From: Methylovirgula ligni
GTDB taxonomy: Bacteria; Pseudomonadota; Alphaproteobacteria; Rhizobiales; Beijerinckiaceae
DNA: 64,000 nucleotides
Assembly (NCBI RefSeq): GCF_004135935.1
Contig: NZ_CP025086.1
Span: 3,100,001 to 3,164,000 of the forward strand
Direction: 5' to 3'
This document shows, piece after piece, positions 37,890 to 45,177 of this stretch. The position numbers and the translations under genes are program-made. Within the stretch, counting starts at the first letter, position 1, and every line of letters starts with the position of its first letter. Under the pieces are notes generated by a model, which was not told the DNA's origin, ran no database searches, and was given only the letters and a program-made list of their open reading frames with translations.

Positions 37890-38720
37890 ATGCTGGACGG
37901 CATAATATTGCTTTGGTTTATCCTGAGCGCGATCTCGGTGCTGTTTGTCGTGATCGACATCCGGTCAACACCGGAATCGCCGGTGCTCAAATGGGGTTTC
38001 ATATTACTGACCGCATATACCGGGGTGTTCGGCGCCTTCCTTTACGTTTTGGGTTGCCGGGAGCCTCTGTCCGGCACCCATGAGCGCTTCATCGCGACGC
38101 GGTGGCGACAGACGCTTGGTTCGACCATGCATTGCGTCGCGGGCGATGGCGTCGGTATTCTCGCAGGCGCCGTGCTTTCGACAGTGCTCAGCCTTACGGG
38201 CCTGGCCGAGGTCGCCCTCGAATATGTTCTCGGCTTTGCTTTCGGCTGGACGATCTTTCAATCGCTTTTCATGCGCAGCACGGCCGGCGGATCGTATTCC
38301 GCCGCGCTGAAAAGCACTTTTATCCCGGAACTCCTGTCGATGAATCTGCTCATGGCCGGAATGGTTCCGACCGCGATGCTGCTCCGCAAGCACATTCAAT
38401 ATTCGGGCGATCCGGCGTCGCCGCGATTCTGGTTCGTGATGTCGATGGGCCTGCTCGTCGGTTTCATCTTCGCCTATCCGATGAACTGGTGGCTTGTGGC
38501 CAACCATCTCAAGCATGGCATGATGACCGTTCGCCGCGCAGCGCCAACTGCGGATTCACCTGCGCAGATGGACCACGCTTCAATGAAGGATATGGCGCAG
38601 GAAAAAGCCCCTATGCAAATGGGATCGGATCGCGTTCCATCACCGCCCATACCTGTGATGACCGTGCTCTCCTTTCTGGCATTGGCCGCGGGCTTGGCAT
38701 TGGCTTCACTGTCACGCTGA
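37890..38720 (+). CDS. DUF4396 domain membrane protein
   Basis: A 276-residue inner-membrane protein with six or seven membrane segments, beginning MLDGIILLWFILSAISVLFV. TMHCVAGDGVGILAGA, MRSTAGGSYSAALK and FAYPMNWWLVANHLKHGM are typical of DUF4396 proteins. A Met/His-rich cytoplasmic or periplasmic stretch lies at about residues 228-252 (MDHASMKDMAQEKAPMQMG), which resembles copper-binding sequences. A final helix follows. The function of the family is not established; metal handling is suggested by the Met/His motif only. Confidence 0.8.
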   Translation: MLDGIILLWFILSAISVLFVVIDIRSTPESPVLKWGFILLTAYTGVFGAFLYVLGCREPLSGTHERFIATRWRQTLGSTMHCVAGDGVGILAGAVLSTVLSLTGLAEVALEYVLGFAFGWTIFQSLFMRSTAGGSYSAALKSTFIPELLSMNLLMAGMVPTAMLLRKHIQYSGDPASPRFWFVMSMGLLVGFIFAYPMNWWLVANHLKHGMMTVRRAAPTADSPAQMDHASMKDMAQEKAPMQMGSDRVPSPPIPVMTVLSFLALAAGLALASLSR

Positions 38721-38982
38721 CGGCCCGCCGTCCCCTCGGCGGCAGAAGTTCGACATTTAATCTTCACACTTCACGAGCGCTCGCACTGTCACCGACAGAA
38801 AACCATGCACCGCAACATCACGATCATTTGCTTAAACTGTGATGCGTCCTCCTGCGGTGCTGTTTCACCTTCCATTCATGTGGCCGTTCCTAATCTAAAG
38901 TCCGGCACGTCTCGGCCCGCAGCGTCCGGGCGGCCGCGGTCATGAATTTGAATCGGTCATGAATTCAAAATGGGGAGATGGA

Positions 38983-39546
38983 ATGCGCTACTTTCTATCC
39001 ATGTTGGCCGCGGGCCTGTTTGCCGCGAGCCCCTTAAGTTCCGCGGCGGAAGCCGCGCCTATCGCAGACCAGACGGCCGTCACGCAATCCGCGATTGACC
39101 TGACCGGCATCGAAAAAACCCAATATGTCTGGGGCGGCCAGAACTATTGCTGGTACGACAATGGCTGGCGCGGCCCCGGCTGGTATTGGTGTGGCTATGC
39201 CTGGCGCAGCGGCCTCGGCTGGGGCGGCGGCTTTGGCTGGCGCGGCTGGTCCTGGCACAGCGGGCGCTATTGGAGTCGCAGCGGTCATTGGCGTGGCGGC
39301 GGTCATCATGGCGGCTGGCATGGCGGTGGCGGACACCGGGGCGGTGGGCATCGCGGTGGCGGACATCACGGTGGCGGACATCGTGGCGGCGGTCATCACG
39401 GTGGCGGACACCATGGCGGCGGACACCATGGCGGCGGACATCGTGGCGGCGGTCATCACGGTGGCGGTCATCGGGGTGGCGGACATCGCGGCGGTGGTGG
39501 TCACCGGGGCGGTGGCGGACATCGCGGCGGCGGGCATCGTCGCTGA
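38983..39546 (+). CDS. secreted His/Gly-repeat protein
   Basis: A 187-residue protein with a signal peptide (MRYFLSMLAAGLFAASPLSS, cleavage near AEA). An aromatic Trp/Tyr/Cys-rich middle follows (YCWYDNGWRGPGWYWCGYAW). From about residue 103 to the end, the sequence is almost only Gly, His and Arg in five- to six-residue units of the type GGGHH and GGGHR. Such tracts can bind transition metals. GGGGAGATGG precedes the ATG at 38983. It follows the DUF4396 gene and ends at a strong terminator. Confidence 0.82.
   Translation: MRYFLSMLAAGLFAASPLSSAAEAAPIADQTAVTQSAIDLTGIEKTQYVWGGQNYCWYDNGWRGPGWYWCGYAWRSGLGWGGGFGWRGWSWHSGRYWSRSGHWRGGGHHGGWHGGGGHRGGGHRGGGHHGGGHRGGGHHGGGHHGGGHHGGGHRGGGHHGGGHRGGGHRGGGGHRGGGGHRGGGHRR
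39289..39543 (+). repeat. GGGH-coding tandem repeat
   Basis: Degenerate 15-base units built of GGCGGC/GGTGGC plus CAT or CAC codons encode the GGGHH and GGGHR units. Codon variation between units shows that it is old or under protein-level selection rather than a fresh expansion. It is coding, not a CRISPR array. Confidence 0.8.
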
Positions 39547-39596
39547 TCGCATCTGACGCGCCGAAGCCGACACGATTTTCGGTGCCTATTCATCCC

Positions 39597-39626
39597 AATG
39601 CCGGCAGCGATCCTGCCGGCATTTTT
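39597..39626 (+). terminator. intrinsic terminator of the His/Gly-repeat gene
   Basis: AATGCCGGCA (39597-39606) and TGCCGGCATT (39614-39623) form a perfect 10-bp stem around a seven-base loop, followed by further Ts. It lies 50 bases after the His/Gly-repeat gene, on the correct strand. Confidence 0.85.
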
Positions 39627-39641
39627 ATGTGCTGCCGCGGC

Positions 39642-40109
39642 TCAGGGCTTCTTCAGGGGCGGTCCCAAAAATTCGACGCCCCATTTCTGGCCGAAAATGT
39701 TGAGCGCCGCTTTGTCCGGCACGCCGTCTTTCATGACGCCGCCGAGCTCTGTGAAGAAGGCGGCCGCGTCCAGAGCCGGCAGGATCGCGATCAACTGCCG
39801 TCCGGGCGTGTCGGCGACATTGACGAACGTATGCCCGGCGCCGCCCGGCACGCTGACCACATCGTCGGTCTCCGCGTAAAAGCGCGCACCGTCCACCACA
39901 TAGAGATAGCGCCCGGCCAGAACGCGAAACACTTCCACCTCGCGATGACGATGCAGCGGCGGCCCGAAGCCCGGCGCGTTCTGCGTTTCGATAAGGGTCA
40001 TTTCGCCGCCCGAGGCCGCGCCCGGCAGACGCACGCGCAGCTCCAGGCCGATGGCGGGAATAAACAGCGGTTCGGCATTTTGGTCTGAGTGCCAGAAGCT
40101 GAAAGGCAT
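39642..40109 (-). CDS. cupin-domain protein
   Basis: A 155-residue small cupin. The metal-binding motif 1 is PPLHRHREVEVFRVLAGRYL (G-x5-H-x-H-x3-4-E) and motif 2 is VSVPGGAGHTFVNVADTPG (PxGxxH). It may be an enzyme or sensor for a small ligand. The ATG at 40109 gives the common start MPFSFWHSD; an earlier in-frame ATG at 40142 exists. It is divergent from the symporter gene, and a second cupin follows that gene. Confidence 0.82.
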   Translation of the reverse strand: MPFSFWHSDQNAEPLFIPAIGLELRVRLPGAASGGEMTLIETQNAPGFGPPLHRHREVEVFRVLAGRYLYVVDGARFYAETDDVVSVPGGAGHTFVNVADTPGRQLIAILPALDAAAFFTELGGVMKDGVPDKAALNIFGQKWGVEFLGPPLKKP

Positions 40110-40181
40110 CGTTGGCTCCGGTCTTTCGGCGCACGGGCACACATTCTATGGTGCCGCGCGATCTCCCGCACGGACCTGTCA

Positions 40182-41603
40182 ATGCACCGCGCCGACGATT
40201 TATCGGTCCTCATCTTTCTTGTCACGCTCGCCGCGACCTTCGCCGCCTCGTTTCTGGGCCGCGCGCATACACGCCAGCTCAATTCGGATGCGCTCGCCGA
40301 TCAGAAGCTGAGCAAATGGCTCGTCGGCCTCAGCGCCGGCGCCACGGGCAACAGCGCCTTCATCGTCACCGGTGTCGTCGGCCTTGGCTATACGCTCGGC
40401 CTGCAGGCGCTGCTGCTGCCCTTCGGCTGGCTGTTTGGCGATATCGCGTTCTGGACCTTCTTCCCCGACGGGATCAACCGCCTCGGCCGCAAAACCAAAG
40501 CCGCGACGCTGACCGACGTGATTGCCAGCGGCTTGCCGGCCGTCGCCCGGCGTCGCGTAAAACTGCTTGCCGCGGCACTCATCCTGATCTGCCTCACCGG
40601 CTATATTTCCGCGCAATGGATCGCGGGGCAGAAATTTCTCGAAGGCGCGTTCGGCTTTCCGCATCTCCTGTCGCTGCTTCTCTTCGCGACGTTGATCGTG
40701 CTCTACACCGGCATCGGCGGCTTTCGCGGCTCCGTCTATGCCGACACGCTGCAGGCCGTGATCCGCATCTTCGGCACAAGCCTCGCGCTCGGTGCGGTGA
40801 TTGTCGTGGCCTGGAGAAATTCTGCGGGTTTTTGGGAAAATACCGCGGTCGCGGGAACGCAGTTTTTCGTGCTGCTGCCGCACGGCCTTCCCGCCGCGCT
40901 CCTGTTCATGCTCGGTTTCGCCGCCGCCGCTTTCGGCTTCGGCCTTGGCCAGCCGCAGATGACCTCGCGCTATCTTGCCGGCCGCAGCCCGGCCGAGACG
41001 CGCAGCGCCTGGTGGATTTTCATCGGCTTCATCCAATTCACCTGGATCGCCATGACGATTTTCGGGGTCGTGCTGCGCGGCGTGATGCCGGCGATCGCCG
41101 ACCCGGAAGCGGGGCTGAGCCTGTTCTTCCGCACCAATATGGGGCCAGTGCTCACGGGTCTGATCGTCGCCGATATTTTCGCGACCATCGCCGCCACCTC
41201 GAACAGCCTGCTCGTCGCCATGGCGCAGACGGTGAAGTTCGATGTCATCGAAGTGCTGACGCCGCGCGTGCCGCCGCTGTGGCCGATCGTCCTTCTGCTC
41301 GGACTCATCTCGATGGCGATCTCGGCACGGCTCGACCGTTCTGTCGTGAGCCTCGTCCTCTCCTCGATCTCGCTGCTCGGCGCCGGGCTCGCTCCGGCGA
41401 TGATGGTGCGCGTGCTCGACTGGCGGCGCACGAACCTGTCCGTGCCGCTGTCCATCATTGCCGGCTTTGCCGCCGCCGCGCTGTGGAAGCTTTCCGGTTT
41501 CGGCGCCTTCCTCAACGAGGCCGCGCCGGGCATTGCCATCGGCCTGGGCGCGAATTTCCTCACCGTCGCGCTACGCCGCAAAGGCACTGCCATCGCCGAA
41601 TAA
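40182..41603 (+). CDS. sodium:solute symporter family transporter
   Basis: A 473-residue integral membrane protein of the SSS family (LeuT fold). ADQKLSKWLVGLSAGATGNS resembles the TM1 region, and GFAAAAFGFGLGQPQMTSRYLAG resembles the PutP-type TM6-7 Gln-Pro motif. IVADIFATIAATSNSLLVAM is the TM8 sodium-site region. It probably imports an organic acid, amino acid or sugar with Na+. It lies between two cupins, the second one 33 bases downstream. The substrate is unknown. Confidence 0.82.
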   Translation: MHRADDLSVLIFLVTLAATFAASFLGRAHTRQLNSDALADQKLSKWLVGLSAGATGNSAFIVTGVVGLGYTLGLQALLLPFGWLFGDIAFWTFFPDGINRLGRKTKAATLTDVIASGLPAVARRRVKLLAAALILICLTGYISAQWIAGQKFLEGAFGFPHLLSLLLFATLIVLYTGIGGFRGSVYADTLQAVIRIFGTSLALGAVIVVAWRNSAGFWENTAVAGTQFFVLLPHGLPAALLFMLGFAAAAFGFGLGQPQMTSRYLAGRSPAETRSAWWIFIGFIQFTWIAMTIFGVVLRGVMPAIADPEAGLSLFFRTNMGPVLTGLIVADIFATIAATSNSLLVAMAQTVKFDVIEVLTPRVPPLWPIVLLLGLISMAISARLDRSVVSLVLSSISLLGAGLAPAMMVRVLDWRRTNLSVPLSIIAGFAAAALWKLSGFGAFLNEAAPGIAIGLGANFLTVALRRKGTAIAE

Positions 41604-41636
41604 GGTTGCTATGTTCGGACCTCAAAAGGGGGAAAC

Positions 41637-42095
41637 ATGACCAAGGAATTTTCGCTCGCGCCGTCACTGCTCTCGCCGCCCGATGTCACCGACGCGCCCG
41701 GCCGCGGCATCGATCCCAATATCAGCGGCCATATCGCGGCGCTCCCCAATCTTTATGAACTGGACGCGCAGCCGGTCGAGGAAATGTCCGCGCTCATCTC
41801 GCGGCAATATCTGCACGGCGCGCATTCGACCTTCGTCAAATGGCGGATGAAGAAGGGCGCCATCGTGCCGCTGCACCATCACATCAACGAGCAGATTACC
41901 TGGATCACCGAAGGCGCTTGCGAGGTCTATTCGCAGGGGAAAAAATATCTGTTGCGTGCCGGCAGCCTGTTCATCATCCCGCCGAACGTGCCGCACGAAT
42001 TCCATTTCACCGAAGACACGATCGACATCGACATTTTCTCGCCGCAGCGGCAGGACTGGATCGACGGCACGGTGAACTATTACGCGAAGAAATAG
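41637..42095 (+). CDS. cupin-domain protein
   Basis: A 152-residue cupin with motif 1 VPLHHHINEQITWITEGACEV (His-His-His plus Glu) and motif 2 FIIPPNVPHEFHFTEDT. The metal site is intact. It probably follows the symporter as part of one transcript and may act on the transported compound, for example as an isomerase or dioxygenase. The AAAGGGGG site is close to the ATG. Confidence 0.83.
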   Translation: MTKEFSLAPSLLSPPDVTDAPGRGIDPNISGHIAALPNLYELDAQPVEEMSALISRQYLHGAHSTFVKWRMKKGAIVPLHHHINEQITWITEGACEVYSQGKKYLLRAGSLFIIPPNVPHEFHFTEDTIDIDIFSPQRQDWIDGTVNYYAKK

Positions 42096-42118
42096 AGGGC
42101 GCACTGATCGGAAACTAT

Positions 42119-42162
42119 GATCCCTCACCCTGAGGTGCGAACGAAGTGAGCCTCGAAGGGCG
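42119..42162. repeat. dispersed repeat, CCTCACCCTGAGG type
   Basis: A copy reading CCTCACCCTGAGG ... CCTCGAAGGGCGAGG, a degenerate form of the palindromes at 42191, 42543, 42602 and 42691. It follows the second cupin gene immediately and may serve as its transcription end. Confidence 0.6.
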
Positions 42163-42190
42163 AGGAATCGCTGATCTCTGATTGAGAAAT

Positions 42191-42231
42191 CCCTCATCCT
42201 GAGGCGCCTACGTCGCTCCTCAGGATGAGGG
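42191..42231. repeat. perfect palindrome, CCTCATCCTGAGG type
   Basis: Perfect 14-bp arms CCCTCATCCTGAGG (42191-42204) and its complement (42218-42231) flank a 13-base spacer. The palindrome contains the TGA stop codon (42220-42222) of the decayed GIY-YIG gene on the minus strand. Confidence 0.85.
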
Positions 42232-42523
42232 CTCGATGGACTTTCGGCGCGCTAACTCCGAGAGTCGTACGAAATCGCCGCGTATATAGGCTTCCTTTTT
42301 CGCACGCGACCAGCCCTTGATCCGGCGTTCTGCCGCAATGGCCTCGTCGATGCGGGGATAATACTCGCTGAAGACAAGCTCGACAGGCAGACGCCGTGCG
42401 GTATAGCCGTCGATCAGGCGTTTGCCCGTGCTCGCTCACGCGCTCATCGACAGAGCGGCGTGTGATGCCGGTATAATAACTACCGTCCGCACAGCGCAGA
42501 ATATAGATCGACGCGCCATCCAT
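42220..42523 (-). pseudogene. GIY-YIG nuclease-domain gene, frameshifted
   Basis: The start MDGASIYILRCADGSYYTGI with TRRSVDERVSEH is the GIY-YIG motif of small stand-alone nucleases. After about residue 32 the family sequence continues only in another frame: GYTARRLPVELVFSEYYPR, then DEAIAAERRIKGWSRAKKEA, ending KSIEPSS at the TGA of 42220. One base inserted or lost near 42420-42430 explains this. The unshifted frame reads on as nonsense past the stop. The intact protein would be about 100 residues. It is either a pseudogene or a sequencing error. Confidence 0.8.
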
Positions 42524-42542
42524 GGATCACGTGACTTCGATG

Positions 42543-42580
42543 CTTCGAGACGGCCGCTTCGCGGCCTCCTCAGCATGAGG
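42543..42580. repeat. dispersed repeat, inverted copy of the 42691 element
   Basis: This 38-base element is the reverse complement, with one mismatch, of the first part of the element at 42691-42735. Its core is GGCCGCTTCGCGGCC. It begins just upstream of the GIY-YIG start. Confidence 0.75.
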
Positions 42581-42601
42581 TGGGCGGAGAAGAAAGCCAA
42601 C

Positions 42602-42662
42602 CCTCACCCTGAGATGCGAGCACCAATTTCGCGACTTTGAATGCGAGCCTCGAAGGGCGACG
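42602..42662. repeat. degenerate dispersed repeat, CCTCACCCTGAGA type
   Basis: CCTCACCCTGAGATGCGAG is followed by GCGAGCCTCGAAGGGCGACG, a degraded member of the same family as the neighbouring copies. It lies between two better-preserved inverted copies. Confidence 0.55.
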
Positions 42663-42690
42663 GATCGCAACACGCTGACATTGAAGAATT

Positions 42691-42735
42691 CCTCATCCTG
42701 AGGAGGCCGCGAAGCGGCCGTCTCGAAGGACGAGG
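42691..42735. repeat. dispersed palindromic repeat, CCTCATCCTGAGG type
   Basis: The element runs from CCTCATCCTGAGG through GCCGCGAAGCGGC to CTCGAAGGACGAGG. Outer CCTC/GAGG ends and the inner GGCCGCGAAGCGGCC form nested stems. It ends 35 bases before the LexA box of imuA. Confidence 0.78.
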
Positions 42736-42770
42736 TTGCTTGACTCCCTCCCCAAAAAGTCAGATGACTA

Positions 42771-42785
42771 GAACAAATATGGAAC
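42771..42785. promoter_or_regulatory. LexA box of imuA-imuB-dnaE2
   Basis: GAACAAATATGGAAC is an exact GAAC-N7-GAAC, the alphaproteobacterial LexA operator. It is 15 bases before the ATG at 42801, so it overlaps the likely promoter. This is the expected control of the mutasome cassette. Confidence 0.88.
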
Positions 42786-42800
42786 ATTGGATCGAGAGAG

Positions 42801-43682
42801 ATGACCGGGGAGCCTTTACGGCTTCGCCAGACCCTTCCGCATGGGAGCGGCATGCAAGGAAGCGGAAAGGCGCAGCAGATCAGCCTTTTGCGCCGAGAAA
42901 TGGCCGGAATTGCCACGGCCCCGCCGGCCATTGTCGCGCGGGCGCACGTCTCCCTTGGCGCGGCGCGGCTCGACAGGCTGCTCGCGGGTGGCCTCGTCAC
43001 CGGCGCGCTGCATGAGATCACAGCCGCCGCGCCGGGCGATACGCCGGCTGCGGCGGGCTTCGTCCTGGCACTCGCCGCGCGGTGCGCCGCCGCCCGCAAC
43101 GCGCCGCTCATCTGGATCGGCGAGGATTTCGCCAGCCTCGAACAGGGCTCGCTCTATGGCCCTGGCCTCGCCCTGCACGGCATCGACCCGGCCCGCCTCG
43201 TCCTTGTCCATGCGGCGAATGCAAAGGATGCCCTCTGGGCGATGGAAGAGGCGCTGAAATGCCGGACGCCCGCCGCCGTGATCGGCGAAATCTATTCCGC
43301 CAAGCTCTATGACCTCACCGCCTCGCGCCGGCTTGTCCTCGCCGCGCAGAAACAGGGCACGACCGGCCTGCTCTGCCTCGCCGGGCCGGTGCGCGCCGAG
43401 GCACTTTCGAGCGGCGCCGAAACCCGCTTCGAAGTCCGCGCCCGATCAAGTCCACATGCAGCTTCCGCCGGCGGCCGCACGCCCCTGCCCGGCCCCGCCG
43501 CCTTCGATGTGCGCATCGCCAAGGCGCGCGCCGGACCGGCCGCTTTTTCCATCGATCGCGAAAAATTCCATCCCGTTTTCTGGAGCCACCGAGAGGTCTT
43601 GTTCCGTGACGCGTTATCTCTCCCTCTGGCTGCCATCGCTGGCGACGGACCGGATCAGCCGCCACAGCGCCGCAGCGCGTGA
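42801..43682 (+). CDS. imuA: ImuA, SOS mutasome accessory protein
   Basis: ImuA is a RecA-like accessory factor of the DnaE2 translesion synthesis system. The 293-residue protein has QISLLRREMAGI at its head, LGAARLDRLLAGGLVTGALHEI, then WIGEDFASLEQGSLYGPGLA and LVHAANAKDALWAMEEALKC, as in RecA-fold ImuA/SulA-like proteins. ATG at 42801 is used here; the ATG at 42852 has a better ribosome-binding site and is further from the LexA box, so it may be the real start. Its 3' end overlaps imuB by 77 bases. Confidence 0.88.
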   Translation: MTGEPLRLRQTLPHGSGMQGSGKAQQISLLRREMAGIATAPPAIVARAHVSLGAARLDRLLAGGLVTGALHEITAAAPGDTPAAAGFVLALAARCAAARNAPLIWIGEDFASLEQGSLYGPGLALHGIDPARLVLVHAANAKDALWAMEEALKCRTPAAVIGEIYSAKLYDLTASRRLVLAAQKQGTTGLLCLAGPVRAEALSSGAETRFEVRARSSPHAASAGGRTPLPGPAAFDVRIAKARAGPAAFSIDREKFHPVFWSHREVLFRDALSLPLAAIAGDGPDQPPQRRSA

Positions 43683-45177
43683 AGCACCGCTTGCCACCAT
43701 CGCCAAGGTGAGGAGCGCACAGCGCCTCGCCGCCGTGAACCGCGCCGCCGCCCGGCACGGCTTGAAACCGGGCCTCGCGCTGGCCGATGCCCGCGCCATT
43801 CTGCCGGAACTCGCCTGCTGCGCGGTGGATGAGGCGGCGGAGGCGGCGACGCTCGCCGCGATCACCGATTGGTGCCGCCGCTTCACGCCGCTCGCGGCGC
43901 TCGATCCGCCGGACGGTGCCATGCTCGACATCACCGGCGCGGCGCATCTCTTCGGCGGCGAGGCGAAACTGCTCGATGAGATCGAGGCGCGCCTTGCCAC
44001 GCAAGGCTTGGCTGCCCGCGCCGCGATCGCGCCAACACCGGAGGCCGCCTGGGCCCTGGCACGGTTCGGCGAAGCGCGCGTAATCCCGGAGGGGGATCGC
44101 GAAGAGGATCTGCGCCGCCGCCTCGGCGCGCTGCCGCTCGCCGCCCTCCGCCTCGACGCGAAGACTCTTGCCGATCTGGCGCAGGCGGGTCTGCGCCGCA
44201 TCGGCGATCTCATCCTGCGTCCTCGCGCGCCGCTTGCCGCGCGGTTCGGCAAGCAGCTCTTTGTCCGGCTCGATGCGCTGCTCGGCCATGCCAAGACGCC
44301 CATCACGCCGCGCTTCGAGGCGCCGGCCTATCTCGCCGAGCGGCGCTTTGCCGAGCCGATTGTCCAGCGCGAAACGATCGAAGCGACGATCCGCGCTTTG
44401 GCGCAGGAACTGGCGCTGCTGCTCGTGCGGCAGGGTGAAGGCGCGCGGCAGCTCGACGTGAGCCTCTTCGGCGTCGACGGGCGCGTGCGGCATCTGCGCG
44501 CCGGCACCAGCCGGCCCTTGCGCGATCCGGCGATGATCGCGCGGCTCTTTCGCGAAAAGATCGAGGCCGCCGGCAACATAGACGAGCGCGATCCGCTCGA
44601 TGCCGGCTTCGGCTTCGATGTCGTGCGGCTCGCGGCCGAGGCGGTCGAGCGGCAGGATGAAGATCAGGCCCATTGGCTGGGAGCAGCCACGCAGGACGAT
44701 CTCGCCGATCTCGTCGACCGGCTGGGCGCGCGGCTCGGCCTGCGGCGCGTCACGCGGCTGGATCTCAGCGATACGCATTGGCCGGAGTTCGCGGTGACGG
44801 CTGTGCCCTTCTCCGCGTCTTCGACCCATCGGCATGGCATGGATGCCCGGCACAAGGCCGGGCATGACGTGCAAGCACAAAGCGTGCTCTCCACCCGCCC
44901 CATCCGCCTTCTCACCCAGCCCGAGCCGATCGAGGCCATCGCCAGCGTGCCGGACGGGCCGCCGGTGCGCTTCCGCTGGCGGCGCGTGCTGCATGTGGTC
45001 GCCGCCATCGAGGGGCCGGAGCGGATCGCGCCGGAATGGTGGAAACATTCCGCTCTAACGCGCGATTATTTCCGCGCCGAAGACAGCGAGGGCCGCAGGT
45101 TCTGGCTGTTCCGCGAAGGACTCTACGAGACCGAGACCGCGCAGCCGCGCTGGTTCCTGCACGGACTGTTCGCGTGA
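43606..45177 (+). CDS. imuB: ImuB, Y-family polymerase-like mutasome protein
   Basis: ImuB is a catalytically inactive Y-family polymerase homologue that links DnaE2 to the beta clamp. The 523-residue protein begins (GTG) VTRYLSLWLPSLATDRISRH, where the acidic metal ligands of active Y-family enzymes are absent, as is normal. DPPDGAMLDITGAAHLFGGE and LAQAGLRRIGDLILRPRAPL follow. At about residues 407-423 a foreign segment, HRHGMDARHKAGHDV, is encoded by a dispersed palindrome. The end (WWKHSALTRDYFRAEDSEGR) is the typical C-terminus. Its TGA overlaps the dnaE2 GTG. Confidence 0.92.
   Translation: MTRYLSLWLPSLATDRISRHSAAAREAPLATIAKVRSAQRLAAVNRAAARHGLKPGLALADARAILPELACCAVDEAAEAATLAAITDWCRRFTPLAALDPPDGAMLDITGAAHLFGGEAKLLDEIEARLATQGLAARAAIAPTPEAAWALARFGEARVIPEGDREEDLRRRLGALPLAALRLDAKTLADLAQAGLRRIGDLILRPRAPLAARFGKQLFVRLDALLGHAKTPITPRFEAPAYLAERRFAEPIVQRETIEATIRALAQELALLLVRQGEGARQLDVSLFGVDGRVRHLRAGTSRPLRDPAMIARLFREKIEAAGNIDERDPLDAGFGFDVVRLAAEAVERQDEDQAHWLGAATQDDLADLVDRLGARLGLRRVTRLDLSDTHWPEFAVTAVPFSASSTHRHGMDARHKAGHDVQAQSVLSTRPIRLLTQPEPIEAIASVPDGPPVRFRWRRVLHVVAAIEGPERIAPEWWKHSALTRDYFRAEDSEGRRFWLFREGLYETETAQPRWFLHGLFA
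44843..44865. repeat. in-frame palindromic element inside imuB
   Basis: ATGCCCGG (44843-44850) and CCGGGCAT (44858-44865) are perfect arms around a seven-base loop, inside a longer element of about 44830-44872. Palindromes with the ATGCCCGG/CCGGGCAT core are dispersed in this group (family knowledge). Here it is translated in frame as part of HGMDARHKAGHD. Confidence 0.75.

Noticed and set aside
39289-39543. Possible CRISPR or satellite array
   Set aside because: The units are 15 bases without spacers and encode Gly/His repeats in frame with a signal peptide.
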